Origin: Orobanche coerulescens
Taxonomy: Eukaryota; Streptophyta; Magnoliopsida; Lamiales; Orobanchaceae
DNA length: 64,000 bases
Direction: 5' to 3'
Assembly: GCA_033398695.1 (NCBI GenBank)
Contig: CM065804.1
Span: 14,245,001-14,309,000, forward strand
Shown: one piece after another, positions 46,195 through 58,200 of the stretch
Layout: each line of letters opens with the position of its first letter
How positions within the stretch are numbered: position 1 is the first letter of the stretch
Notes under the pieces: generated by a model
Database searches by the model: none
Told to the model about the DNA's origin: nothing
Seen by the model: only the letters and a program-made list of their open reading frames with translations
Made by a program: the position numbers and the translations under genes

Positions 46195-48640
46195 GGGGGT
46201 TAGCAAAACTCCACTGTTTTGCTAGTACAAGTATAAAGTGCAAATACGAGCCATACATAACACATTCCGAGAATACAACAAAAGACTTCCCGATATATTT
46301 TGATTTAAAAATAGTTTAAGTCTTGAAAGTAAAACGAAACAAGTTCTAATTCGGGAGTTTTGAAAACATTTGTGATTGAAAAGTTCTAATTCCTAAAAAG
46401 ACACTTAGGGTCACCGCCCCAAAGTTCATTTTCCAGAATGCAATCCGTTAACAAAACACGGGGTTCACGACCCAACCATTCCGGTCACAAAACTCAGGGT
46501 CCACGACCCAACCATTCCAGTCACAAAACATAGGGTCCACGACCCGATCATCAACTTCAATTCACTACCAAAGACATATTACACATAATACATTATTCTT
46601 ATGCCATTCTAGCCAAACACCACGACTCAATATATAATGTCTCTCGACCCCGAGCCCCAAGCATTGTGATACTCAGACATATCACAATTAATCATCAGTA
46701 TAAACATTCTGGCAATTCTCGCGACCCGGTCCGGCCCTCAAGCCACCAAGCCCCTGTGCGCCCCGTCGAGCGACCCCAAGTGAGAATGCTCACTCGAAAG
46801 TAACTCTCGTGACCCGGTCCAGCCGCTAAGCCACCAGGTCCCCGTGTGACCCCGTCGAGTCAAACCCGAGTGAGAGTACCCGAGAAAAACCTTACAACTC
46901 TCATCAATTCACAATTTCCAAAACCGAAATCCTCAAGAGTCACAATATATATAGTCGAGGTATTTTGCTAGAATGGCCAAATTATCCAACACATACTCAT
47001 GACCCAGAACTAATACGAACAACAAAGAAGCACACTATCTCAATAGCACCGAAAGGCACAACCAATATCACATAAGCTCACATATTCACACACATCCGCA
47101 TGACTCTACACGCAATCTTAACAAAATAATTGAACTTTAAACTTACCGACGACAAAATCACACATAATGGCATCACTCGAAAATAGGGTGATCCTATACT
47201 CGACACTAACACACATAGTCAATTAAGCACATTAATTCCCGAACACGAGAATCATCTTTAAAAGAAAACCGTGATTGTAAATATATCGATTCTTTTGAAA
47301 AATAGTTGTAAACATTCGTTTAGCACATATCGTTGATTACCAACCATTATATTCACAAAACACGTAATGTATGGGCAAGAAACTTGCCTCGATAATCGAT
47401 ATTGTATACTCCGACGAACATGGCTCAACCGGGAAATCTCGAATGCCCACAACTCTCCGGCGGAAACGACGGTAACATAACCGATCGGGAAACGGCGAAC
47501 GGAAGGGTTCCGACTCAGGTTCTTCGCAAGGAATCTTACCCTAACATCATACCATGAATAAATTGACGATCGTATGAGGAAGAATAATCGTAGAATGCCC
47601 GAATCCCCCTTTGTGATATTTTATCGAACACCTTCAAGGCGTCGATTAGAAAGTCAATAAAACGACAAATCCTCGAAATCCAACCGTGAAAAAACAAAGG
47701 ATTCGATATAATACAACTTAATAATCATCAATCCATCACTATTCTAAGTTATGACGAATTAAATGGATGAAATCAAAGAAAATCCCCAATTTTCCCAAAA
47801 CTAGGATTTTAGGAAAACTAACCTTGATTCGCTGGATTGAAGGATGTTATGGAGTGATTAATCGATGATATAAGCTCCCAAACATCTTGGATTCATAGTA
47901 TAACAACATATCTTCATGCTCACCAAGGCTCCAGCCACGGACAGGGAAGGAAAGAAATGAAAAATGGGTGAAAATATGACTGCTCGGTCATATTTATACT
48001 GGTGCAGCCTAGCGTGCGCTAGGCTGCCGAGCTAGCGTGTGCTAGGCTGCCGAGCTAGCTTGCGCTAACGGGCAGTCATGGTCGAGAATGTTCGGTCGGG
48101 GCCCGCCATCATGCGCTGGACACGTGCGCTGTCGGCCCGGGCCGCAATCCAGAGACTTCCTGGACTAGACCGCTTGGCCAGGTAGCGTGCGCAGCCTTCC
48201 GGCCGTAGCGTACGCTACCTGCCGGCTGTAGCGTGCTCTACCTGCCGATCCTCCTGAGTCCAGAACCTCTCTGCCCCTACTGTCTCGGCCGACTAGCGCG
48301 CGCAGCTAACCGGACGTAGCGTGTGCTGCCTCCCGGCCGTAGCGTGCGCTACCTTCCGGCCGTAGCGTGTGCTACGCCAGTTCCTGCCGCACCCGCCCGA
48401 CCAGTGCCTGCACCCGTTCGGCCAGTGCCTCCACTCGTCCGGCCAGTGCACGCAACCGTCCGACCAGTGCCCTCAACCGTCCGGCCAGTGCCCGACCACC
48501 ATGATTCGACGACTCGATTTTCCGAAATCGCACGGAACGAACACGACAAAACACTCGAGGACAACATCATCGATCCGAAATGAAAACAACGGATAACAAA
48601 TCATCACCTACGGTCATAAACGCCAAAATCAGTTGTCGAG

Positions 48641-48765
48641 ATTCAGATGCCTGTACCATGGTCTGGGCGTCCGATTCAGACGCCTGTACTGTGGTCAGGC
48701 GTCCATGCCAGACGCCTTTGCCATGGTCCAGGCGCAATTTCTGGACGTCTGGTCGCTTTTTTTGC
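48641..48765. repeat. MULE left terminal array
   Basis: Repeated modules resemble CAGACGCCTGT and CCATGGTC, with GGCGTCC between. The reverse complement of the right array contains the same modules. Confidence 0.55.
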
Positions 48766-48840
48766 ATGATTTTAAATTTTAATAAAAAAAATTATTGGTA
48801 TTATTATTAACATTCTGTCAATTAAAAATTTCATGTTATA

Positions 48841-50324
48841 TTGGAAGAATTTGAAGGTGGCGGCGTTGATTATAGTGGTTATTTCGTCAATGACGAAATA
48901 TTCGATAGTGATTGTGATGCGATTGGTTGGGCGAAAAAAATTGCTCTTCAAATTGGTTTCGAGTTGATCATTTTGTCGTACAAGAATAAAGGAAAGACAA
49001 AGCTATTGAGATGTAACCGTGATGAACGGTACAGAGGGGTATTAAGAGATTTAGATGTTGCTGCTCGAAAGGACACAAAGACGAAAGCATGCAAGTGCAC
49101 ATTTCAGATAAAGGCCGAACAATTGCATGACTTGATTGGTTGGATAATCAGACCGATGTCTGGGAGTAAGGGTATGCACAATCACTCATTTATTGTATAT
49201 CCAGAGGGGCATCGTCAAATGAGTGGACTGAGTAAATCGGCCAAACAAGTTGTTCGTGAGATGAGTGCTGCTCAAGCCAAGTCATGTGCCATCTTGGCGG
49301 CCATTCAGAATAAATTTCCCGAGGACAAACCGACTAGACGACATATCTATAACTATAGACACCACTTGAGGAAGCATGATTTTGAAGAAAGAGATGTCGT
49401 CGGTCAGTTTCACCATTTGGCTGTGATGAATAACTACATACATTGGACGCAGGCCGTCCCGGATACAAATGTTGTTACCCACGTGTTCATGACACATCCA
49501 ACATCAATCAACTTAATCCGGACCTACAGATGGTTCATTGGCATGGATTCTACCTACAAAACGAATAAGTATAAGATGCCATTCCTTGAGATAGTCGGGA
49601 TGACTCCATGTAACAAGAACTTCCTAATCGCCTATGCAATTATGAAAGATGAGACCGAATCGATTTATGCGTGGGTGTTGGAGAAGTTGAAATTTTGCTT
49701 GGGTTTGATGTTCATCCGACAACTATTGTTACGGATCGCGAGTTGGGATTGATGCATCCTATTGGAGAGATATTTCCACAGAGTGCCCACTTGCTTTGTA
49801 CATGGCATATTAATATGGATGTTGAAGACAATATCTACATAGTTTGTGGAAAAGATAAAAAAATTGGCCAAAAGTTTAAAAATGGGAAATGGAAGAAAAT
49901 CATGGAAGCGGCGACCGAAGAGGAATACGATCAAGCGGTGCAACTCATGAAGGATACATGGAGATGGAATCCAAAGGTGATAAAATATAAGGAGATGTTC
50001 GTTGTTGCGTGGAAGAATAAAGTGCTTCATTTTGGAAACACAACCACTTGTAGAGTAGAGAGTGCACATGCCGAGTTAAAGCAATGGCTTAACTCTTCCA
50101 CCGGAGCCCTCGATACCGTGTGGACCAAAGTGAACCAGGGGATTGTCATTTGTCATTTAGGGGATACGTACAAACATTTTCTTTGTCTAGATTTAATGCG
50201 CAATTTTCCTGTACCGCCCATAGTGACTAACTGGTTTAAATACCATGATAATAGTGTTGGTGGCTGGGAGAATTTGTATACGACCAGGACAGAAAAATGG
50301 AATAGATTAGTCGGTATGATGTAA
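48841..50324 (+). pseudogene. MULE transposase, one frameshift
   Basis: This is a MURA-type transposase for cut-and-paste transposition. The N-terminal part has a FAR1/WRKY-GCM1-type zinc-finger pattern: Cys in LLRCNRDERY, then KACKCTFQI and GMHNHSF. The MULE catalytic domain follows, with the first Asp in GMDSTYKTN (about 49540). At about 49680 the frame shifts; the second frame carries the second Asp in IVTDRELGLM, the CTWHINMDVE motif and the Glu in CRVESAHAELKQW. The frame at 48841 opens without a convincing ATG. The C-terminal SWIM zinc finger common in this family is not visible before the stop at 50322-50324. All three catalytic residues are present, but no single frame joins them. Confidence 0.85.
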
Positions 50325-50655
50325 AAATGAATTTATTGTATGTTCCTTAATTATTAATACTTTCGTTTTTGTTGATCGTGATAGTTGATTGTTATTACAA
50401 TGTATGCAGAAGAGAAAAAACAGCAAAATACAAAATACAAAAAAAAACTACTAAAACATGAAAAAATATTACAGTGTTGGGTAATACCGTCATACGCAAA
50501 GCAAACAAAATACAAATGTTACAGATGAAAAAAAATCAGTTGGCCAAATGCCAATCCCTCATGTACTCCTCAAGCATCGTTATCGCTTCTGTCGCCTGGT
50601 CTGGGGGAAGGTGTTTGATACAGTGCTGGGTAATACCGGCCAATCGACTCACCCA

Positions 50656-50733
50656 CTGTAAAAAATATAGACAATATAATATAATGAGTAATGTATGATG
50701 AAATGAAACAAAGTGCAAAGTTAAACAACATAC
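50656..50733 (-). other. PMD gene intron 2
   Basis: On the minus strand it begins GTATGTTG and ends TTTTTACAG. It is 78 bp, so the frame stays open even unspliced. It is AT-rich, with branch-like TTACTCAT sequences. Confidence 0.65.
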
Positions 50734-51147
50734 GTAATCGCTGCTAGAACGAGAAGGGATCACTGGTCCAGCTGCAGCACCGTCGTTCAGTAGCTGAGGG
50801 TGCGAATACCAATAATACCACTCAATGTAATCATCGGCGCATGTAGCCTGATCATGAGTAGCAGCCTGATAGTCAGCGAGAGGAAGCCTGTATGCGCCCG
50901 GAAACATCATCCAAGCATCAGATGACATCCGAATGGGATACTCAACTAGGTATAATCTGCTCGTCCACGCCCGAACCACTTTCTCCGGTCTGGTGATCGG
51001 GAAAGGGATGGTCTGCACATAACCGAGCTGCCGTAATGCCCGACCAGGCATGTATGGCTCGATAATATCCCAATATCGCAGCCATCCAATGAATGTGGTC
51101 CTTCGGACATCCCTTACTGGATCAGGGCCATAAGGCAACCACTGTAT

Positions 51148-51223
51148 CTGCGTACATATAATCAACAAATTAAACAAGTTATTTTTAAATGAATTGTGAG
51201 ATTGTTAGAAGGAATCATTATAC
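51148..51223 (-). other. PMD gene intron 1
   Basis: On the minus strand it begins GTATAATG and ends GTACGCAG. It is 76 bp and AT-rich. Removing it joins two in-phase coding segments. Confidence 0.7.
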
Positions 51224-52599
51224 CTCTGCGGCTGTCAACTGATCAATGCGGAGACACAAAGACTGTAGTCGGTGCTCGTCCTTACCCTCAGCCTGGACAC
51301 TCCATGTAGAAGCTCGAGGCTGCGTGGACTCAACAATCATACGCTCTCGATGAGGTCGGAAGCAGGGAAAATACTCATAAATCCAAGCCTGAACGAGGGT
51401 AAGACATCCACAAATACTCATGGAGTCACCGCGACTAGCGATACCGAGCTGACAGTACATGAAAGCCAATGCGGGCGAACCCCATGAATACTGACTAGTC
51501 GTATCCATACCGTCCCTCACCTCCAATAAGCAGGACGACCTAATCCGGTTACCACACTTGTCAACAAACAAGGTGGATCCAAATAACAACCACATCCAAG
51601 CTACGGCTTGGGTGCCCTCCACTCGACCTCCATCGCGGCATGACCTGAAAATCGAGTCCATAAGTATGCCACCACCCCCCAGTGAGTACTCAGTAGCTCC
51701 GACCGCGATACTCCAAGAACCTCCATCACATCCACCTGCAACTGTGTAGATGTGCTATCGGCATCAACCAATCGCCCCTCGATAGGAATGTGAAGGATCT
51801 GCCACACATCATGCAACATGATGGTCATCTCCTCGAACGGCATGTGAAAAGAGTTCGTATCGGGCTTCCACCGCTCAACGAACGCAGAAATCAACGGGGA
51901 GTCAATGTGTATGAACATGGCGTCCGTCATGTGGGATAACCCAGTCCCACTGATCCGGCTCACTAAAGAGGGTGACATAACTAAGCGCCACTGACTCAAG
52001 CTCTGACAAGCAGCAGTCCTGCTGTGACACTTCAGCAGACCTCTCATCTCTCCCGTCCAGATATGCGCGGTGACATGCCCACCGAAACTGGGGATAACGC
52101 TGCCGTCGATAGGGCCACCAGGAAACTCCTCAATAACCATCCATGATGTGTCATCCTCTGCCCTACGTTGTTTACTACTGGTAGATCCAGAAGTGACAAA
52201 CCTCCCCCCTCTCCCCTTCCGAACCCGGCACAAAACGGACGAAGAATCATCACCGCCCTCGTTCATGTCCTGATCGTCGTCCTCGTCGTGCGAATAATAC
52301 TCGCTCGAATCCTCAGTACCAAAGTCAGTATAAGGTAGGTGATCCCTACGCTCTGCCTCCCGCTGTCTACGAACGGAAGCATCAACACCACGAGCTCTGG
52401 TGTGACGCGCTCCAGAACCCATCAACTCTGTGACTAGCGGCATAGATTTGCCCGCTCCTCCCCTCATCTGCTTTTAGCAAACAATACAACTAATGAGTAA
52501 TAATCATACAAACAATACACATTATTAATTATTAATTGAAAATTTTATTTTTATTTTTTTAAAAGGGTGAGGCGTCAAGGCGGGGCCCTTTGACTCAAG

Positions 52600-52800
52600 G
52601 CGAGGGGCATGCAGTGGACTCAAGGACCGATTCCAGCGCATAGACGTCCGATCTAGACGGCTGTCCATGGTTCAGACGTCCGACCAGGACGTCTATACTA
52701 AGGCTGAGGCGTCTGGTCTGGACACCTGCGCTATGGACATGCGGAATCGGCGGACGCCTGTGCCATGGACAGGCGTCCTCGGCGGACGCCTGTGACAAAA
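52600..52800. repeat. MULE right terminal array
   Basis: Several GACGTCCGA, CCATGG and GGACGCCTGTG modules occur, inverted relative to the left array. The open frames across it have no homology and are not reported as genes. Confidence 0.55.
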
Positions 52801-52850
52801 AATCGACCGTCGTATCCATCGTGCACTCTGACACGGCATCCGGTGCCTAA

Positions 52851-53116
52851 AGTAGCAGAAACCCAAAAAAAAATTACCGGAGCTTTTCCTTTTCCAGACA
52901 TGGCGGCGGACGACGGCGGTGCGGCGGCGGCGGCTGGTGGCTTCTTTAGAGTAGGTCGAGAGAGAAAAGTAGTGAGAAGGTAATTTTACAAATCTGCTGA
53001 ATATGAAGTAAGGGCAAAAATATAATATTATAGGGTAGTGACTAGTAATTTAGGGCGGTGTTTAGTAATCCAGTATAAATATAATAAATATATATAATAA
53101 GGTGAACACTTTGCTA
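52851..53116. other. Sequence between MULE and MITE
   Basis: A short open frame with Ala/Gly repeats (MAADDGGAAAAAGG, from 52900) comes from a GCG/GGC run. Beyond it lies AT-rich DNA with a repeated TAGTAAT motif (53043-53072). No gene is supported. It may still belong to the MULE end. Confidence 0.4.
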
Positions 53117-53348
53117 TGGGGTGTTTGGGAGTTAGAGGCTTTGAGAGAAATTAGAGGATTGAGCTCAATTAGAGGTTTGACTAGATGAATCTTCTAATAT
53201 AAGTGTTTGGTGTTTAACGGATTTAGGTAGGGGATTGGGTCCAATCCGCTAATCTCAAAAAATCTACTTGGAGGAGCTTTTTCAATTAGAGGATTGCAAC
53301 TAATGTTATCAAAATATAATTTTATCCCCGGTTTTGATATTTAAGTTT

Positions 53349-53585
53349 TGTTTCAGGAGAAAGTAAAAAGACTGTAAATAGAGTCAATCAATTGTAATCA
53401 TAACACTGATAGAGGGGCCATTATATAGGCATTACAATGAGAGCCCTTCCATACATAGGATTTCTAGATAAGGTAAGACATCTAATAGGATCCTACTACC
53501 TCTAGAAGGATCTAGAACCTTCCATCTATGTATCTACAATCAGTATTAGGTAATACACATCACGTGAATAATAATTCCCGGAACA
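53349..53585 (-). repeat. C1 3' LTR
   Basis: It runs from TGTTTCAGG to CCGGAACA. The minus strand has CCTATATAATGG as a TATA box. It differs from the right LTR at only a few positions. Confidence 0.88.
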
Positions 53586-54060
53586 CTCCCCCTGTGTCGA
53601 GCACTAATACAACAATGGTGCAGAAGATGTTGCCTTCGTAAAAACCTATTCCAAGACAAAACAAAACCCAATGGGAAAAATAAAGGCTTGATGAGGAAAA
53701 GATTGCAACGCACCAACATAACATGTCATGTATACTCCCCCTGATGTATACATAATGACTCACCATGATGAGTACCTCAAATCATAGGAGTCGGATGTCA
53801 AGTTTCCCTCACAACTATACCAAAGAAAAACCCAGTGGGAAAAATACCTCTTGGTCTAAGTTGAACAGAAGTACAACGCATCATTGTATGGATGTTCTCA
53901 TAGGTCGCCTCGTTAAAAACCTTACCAAGTGAAAACCCAATGGGAAAAAACAAACCTTGGTCTAAGGACAAAAAGAGCACGACACATCCAAAGTGCAGAG
54001 TCGCTAAAGACTTATCAAGTTTTCTAAAGTCTTGACCTCCATGCACTAAATCAGTCATAA
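53586..54060 (-). repeat. C1 3' untranslated tandem units
   Basis: Three units of about 130 bp share CGTTAAAAACC, AACCCAATGGGAAAAA and CCTTGGTCTAAGG. Similar units occur after the C2 LTR, a feature I recall from this copia type. Their apparent open frames are not genes. Confidence 0.75.
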
Positions 54061-54985
54061 CTTCTTCGATTCAATAGGTATCAACGAAACTGTAAGAACT
54101 TATGAAAACTAGACACCCATAGCTTTTCATTCACATACAGTACGTAACCTAGATCGACCTGAGCAGATCACAAAGCTCTATCGAAGTTGACTTAGCAAAT
54201 TACCGGACATATCCTGTCCTACTTTGCAACAATAGTCATACGTCACTCAACATGATGGATGTGATCAAATGGTTGGTTTCCTTGAAAAGTAGATACAAAC
54301 CTTTCCAATGGCACCAATTTCACCATTTTCCAGCAAGTGAGCTGCCCTGTAGGTCATATGGGAGATAGACCAACACATTCTGGGCAGATTCGAGTATCAG
54401 TTTTCAAGTGTCCTTTTTATCGAGATAGAGCGAGCTTCAAGCTTCTTCTCAATCACAGACATTGCGTGAGCGCATCCTAGGCCATCATCACAGTGGCTTT
54501 ACCCGATTATTACGAATGAGTACATCGATTCAAACATGAGTACATAATACCGTACTTTTCAAGACTGCATCATCACTTAAGTGAGCCAAGTCTTATGATG
54601 ACTTCGACTAATCATTGGGAATCATATAGGCATTACTTTATCGTCTCTTAGGGAAACCGTCCCTTAGATTGCCTTAAACCGATTGATGAATATGCATCAT
54701 CAAGTGTCCCCAAGATCCTTTCATTCTTAACTTTGGATTTAGCGGAATCTCTTATCTCACAAGAGTACATCACTATAAACCCTTAGTTTTACACGCAAAA
54801 GCTTCATATCTCTTCCAAATCAAGTATATACTTAGTATGTGTTCCCGACAATCACTTGTCGACGCGCTCCGTGGTCAGGAGCCACTTGATTTGAGTCTGA
54901 TCTACCACGAGATCCTTTTATCACTTAACTTAGTTCCCCACTAAGATAAGATTTAACCACAAGCTGCACGTCAGTTTTTGGGAAA

Positions 54986-55297
54986 CTATCTAACTGAAAA
55001 GATAGTGGATGCTATAACATCCATTACGATAGCACAACTAAGTTTCGTGTCATTGTAGTCGATTCCAGTGTGTTTATGAGAAACCTCGTGCCATGAGGTG
55101 AGTTTAACTCCTTGTATCACTCGTTTTAACAAAGTATACGGATAGATCTTATCTTTGGAGTGTCGGCACCACTTCAACAAAGGGCTATCACTTTGTTTAT
55201 ACTGGAGTCGCATATGTTTCCATTTTAGGCCAAGGCTACAACGTTGTAGATTTTCAACGAAGTATGGTTCGATTAAACTCACATTCCACGTCCTCAT
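54986..55297 (-). pseudogene. C1 copia reverse-transcriptase remnant
   Basis: On the minus strand the open segment contains TGIDYNDTKLSCAIVMDVIA preceded by IQGVKLTSWHEV. It follows the pattern of the copia RT N-terminal region (a Gly-Ile-Asp-Tyr core with Thr behind it). Catalytic motifs are not readable in this copy. Flanking DNA (54060-54985 and beyond 55300) probably holds further decayed pol but has too many breaks to place domains. Confidence 0.55.
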
Positions 55298-58200
55298 GAA
55301 CCGGCTTTATTCATAGAGTACTCTTTATGGATTGGCATTCATTGAGGCGTCCCCCAATGATGACTATAATCCAGAATCACATGAGACGGATGAGTTCATT
55401 TGATCATATGATCAAGTTTCATGTACCAAGCTCGCATACATTCTTAGCGAGAAAATTTATCGAACCAAGTGGCATCCCAATACTCTATGAGATCCACGGC
55501 CTAGTAACACCATCTACCACAATTTGTGGTGTTACCATATCACCATTTATAGGTGACGAACGTCCATGGCCGGACACAATCCTTGCAGACATGTTTGAAG
55601 CATGTATTTAATCTCGTCACTTTAGGGAACTTGGTGAGGCACAGTAGGGACAAACTACGACAATTCCAAGTCGTTCTACTCGAACATGATCGTTCGCATC
55701 TCCCCCTAACGACGGGAAGACTGGCTCATCAAAGTGACTTACGAGATCGTCTGCCAAGGTATATTTTAAGCGGACTATGAGTGAAAGCGCATGTCATATT
55801 CATCATTTATAACCCATCATAATGCGTTGTGGCGACGCACTTTGGCACATGAACATGTGGACGATAAAGGTTTTCAGTGTTAACATAATCCAGTTAACAA
55901 AATGTATATGGTTACACTTGTAACTAAGCATTTGAATGATGATAGGTATAGGTGAATATGACATGTTGACCTATGCTACGTAATCGTAGCTACTGGTCTT
56001 GAGAATTCAACAAAACCGCCACCATACACCACCAGGATCATACATGAAGAAACGATTGAACCAATGATAGGCCATTGGTTTTATCGAACCTCTAGTGCTT
56101 TCTTGAAGAGTTCACTCCCTTCACCAGCCCCAAACACCTCACAATTTCGTGAGCATGTATAAACGGGTGTTTATGATTCCAAAACCATCAACCTTGTAGT
56201 TAAAAATCCAGTCGAAATGACATCGAACTGGTTGATGGGACGGCTGGTGGTATGTGAAAACTTCATTTAAGTGGTTCACCTCCTTCCAAGTCTCCAAATG
56301 GCACCGAAATTTGTGAGAAGGTAGCCTTGGATGTTAGGAAGTACTTGTTAAAATTTCACTTTAAGACTTGGTCTAAAAGTTGGTGAACCGCCCTTTACAA
56401 TGACTGGTCCGCAAGTTGGACAACCATAAACTCGGGTTTCATCAACTTATCAATCATTGTCAAAGGAACAACATAACATATAAATGTTATCACTTGAGTA
56501 CGGCCATTTGTGAACACCATCATAGCATCATAAGTCACCCAGGCTAATACTTATGATCATGTATGTATAAGGACTCGGTGAAAAGGGGGGACTCAGCACC
56601 ATGCTTATGCGAGTCGTTACATTATTCTCTTTAGCATAGGAGGGTGTCATCTCCTAATTGTGCCAAACAATAGGCTTTAATTAATGAACATGGCTAAGAA
56701 GGATCATCGGTGGGTCTTTGGCGTCACATATGCTTATGAAAGCAAGACGCGGATGACATAAATATCATCATCGATCCTGAGCCCTGCTCACGACTCCACC
56801 AACGTACTTTGGTGTCTTTGATCCAACTAGCTTCTTCGTTCAAAGAAAAAATGATGTCCATGGCAACACCGTGGTATATGGATCATTAAATTGTCCAAAT
56901 CCCGGACTATTAAAGCCTAAATGTGTCAATGTCCTAATACATCTTCTGGTTACACAAACCGATGCAAGCCAGACCATATTGACTCATGAATATTTTTCCT
57001 TTCACATATTCAATACAAGTGATGCATAAGATTTTATTCTCACAAATCACAATGAGATGCTATGAGTGATACACTTTGGCATATCGAGTCATAATATGGT
57101 TCAATTGTTACGGAACATATGTGACTAGAAAACGCCATTCGGCATTCAACAACTTGAGCATCATACCGCTCATTGATTGTGATGACCTAGTCATCATATT
57201 CACAATGGATTTATAAACCAAAATCCAAAAATATCATGTTCCTTAAAAATAGCTTAATACGCACTCAATTTCGCTTGCAAAATTTTACAAACATGAGCAT
57301 AGCGAACACTCTAACAACATAGAGATTTTATACCAGATACGATCAAAATGATCTATCATATTGAGTGCATAACATGGCAAGGTTATATGCCTAAGGGGCA
57401 AAATTACGACACAAGCATGGTGTAACACTACCATGCACACGCTCGACCTTCTTATAAGGGTGCGTATTTTGGGCTTCCCCAAGGAAACTGTTTTTCAACA
57501 TTTGAAAGATGATAGTTTAGCATGCAACGCATACCAAAAACTGCATCATCTATGGCAGATTCGGCCAAAAATAGGTTGAAAAATATGTGTCATAAGACCA
57601 CTTGCAAATTTAAGATGGCAACCAAGTTGGTTGGGACAAAAGTTAGCACAATCGCTGGAAATAAAATTCCGCGCAGCTTGACCTTTGTTCACTAAAACAG
57701 CGATAACTCCCTTGTTAGGAAGGCTATGGACGAACGGTCAGATTTTCTGGAAACTAGACTTCCGCATATTTCTATCCATATATTGTGCACCACACAGATA
57801 ATTAAACTCAGATCACAGTGCATGTTTTAATTGGCTGTTTAGTATTTCCCAAGTTTAGTGAGAGAACAAGGTTGAGACCATATCCAATAGCATAAGTGTT
57901 GATGCAAAAACATGGCAATGACAGCCATAGGTGCATTTAAACGCACCAGGGTGTTCGATTTCTTATCCCGACTAATGATCCTTTCGGTAACTCCAACTTG
58001 GTAGACTTGCAGAGAAAGTAGGAATGTCGGTACAGCTAAGGCTGTTTAAAAACCACTTATTCCGTTTGAACTTTCAAAGCATAAACAAATACCAAGGAGG
58101 ATGCACCTAGTCATGATCAAAGTGTAGACAAAATCCACCAAAGTGCATCAAATCAACCAAGTATTTTAATTCTCAATTTACAAGTATACGTCATAATAGC

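Larger units (their letters stand above)
32900..48640 (-). mobile_element. F2: internally deleted gypsy element with nested insertions
   Basis: Two LTRs of about 2.94 kb (left 32900-37810, right 40586-48640), once the insertions are removed, enclose a 2.8-kb interior on the minus strand. The interior has a primer site (40571-40581), a 1.9-kb leader, an 18-codon gag stub and two polypurine tract copies. A copia solo LTR sits in the left LTR, element N1 sits in the right LTR, and a MULE cuts off the last about 90 bp of the right LTR. The LTR end motifs, primer site and hairpins mark it as a relative of F1 and E1. Confidence 0.88.
40586..48640 (-). repeat. F2 5' LTR (right), split by N1 and cut by the MULE
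   Basis: The LTR parts are 40586-40987 and 46200-48640, which align with 32900-35271 (without the solo LTR) and 35272-37720. The last 90 bp are missing at the MULE boundary. The TATA box is at 47991-47998 and the GCGTGCGC cluster at 48005-48375. The open frames at 48323-48583 and on the opposite strand are products of the repeats. Confidence 0.88.
50536..52467 (-). pseudogene. Plant mobile domain (PMD) gene in the MULE, possibly frameshifted
   Basis: This encodes a protein with the plant mobile domain found in MAIN/MAIL1-like proteins and the N-terminal part of long-form PP7-like proteins. From ATG at 52467, an acidic, low-complexity N-terminus (about residues 50-85) precedes FHMPFEEMTIMLHDVWQILH, the hallmark of the domain. 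The frame changes near 51640-51660, then continues with VAWMWLLFGSTLFVDKCGN and YSWGSPALAFMYCQL. Two introns with GT-AG ends and preserved phase are visible at 51148-51223 and 50656-50733, joining ...LTAAE to IQWLPYGPD and ...SSSDY to WVSRLAGITQ. The stop is at 50536. No phosphatase domain follows. The single shift in exon 1 could be a sequencing error, in which case the gene is intact. Confidence 0.8.
48641..52850. mobile_element. Mutator-like element (MULE) with transposase and plant mobile domain gene
   Basis: The boundary at 48641 is sharp, because the F2 LTR sequence stops there. The element carries a MULE transposase on the plus strand and a convergent plant mobile domain gene on the minus strand. 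Both flanks have related GC-rich arrays (48641-48765 and about 52600-52800) in inverted relation, with ACGCCTGT, CCATGG and GGCGTCC modules, which fit long terminal inverted repeats. The right boundary is uncertain. I could not identify a 9-bp target duplication, because F2 does not resume on the right. Confidence 0.75.

Noticed and set aside
50474..50698. Plus-strand frame behind the transposase as a SWIM-domain exon
   Set aside because: No CxC...CxH pattern is present and the stretch is antisense to the last PMD exon.
52765..52983. 72-residue frame with Ala/Gly run as a captured gene
   Set aside because: It is low complexity with no recognisable family; reported only as part of an uncharacterised stretch.
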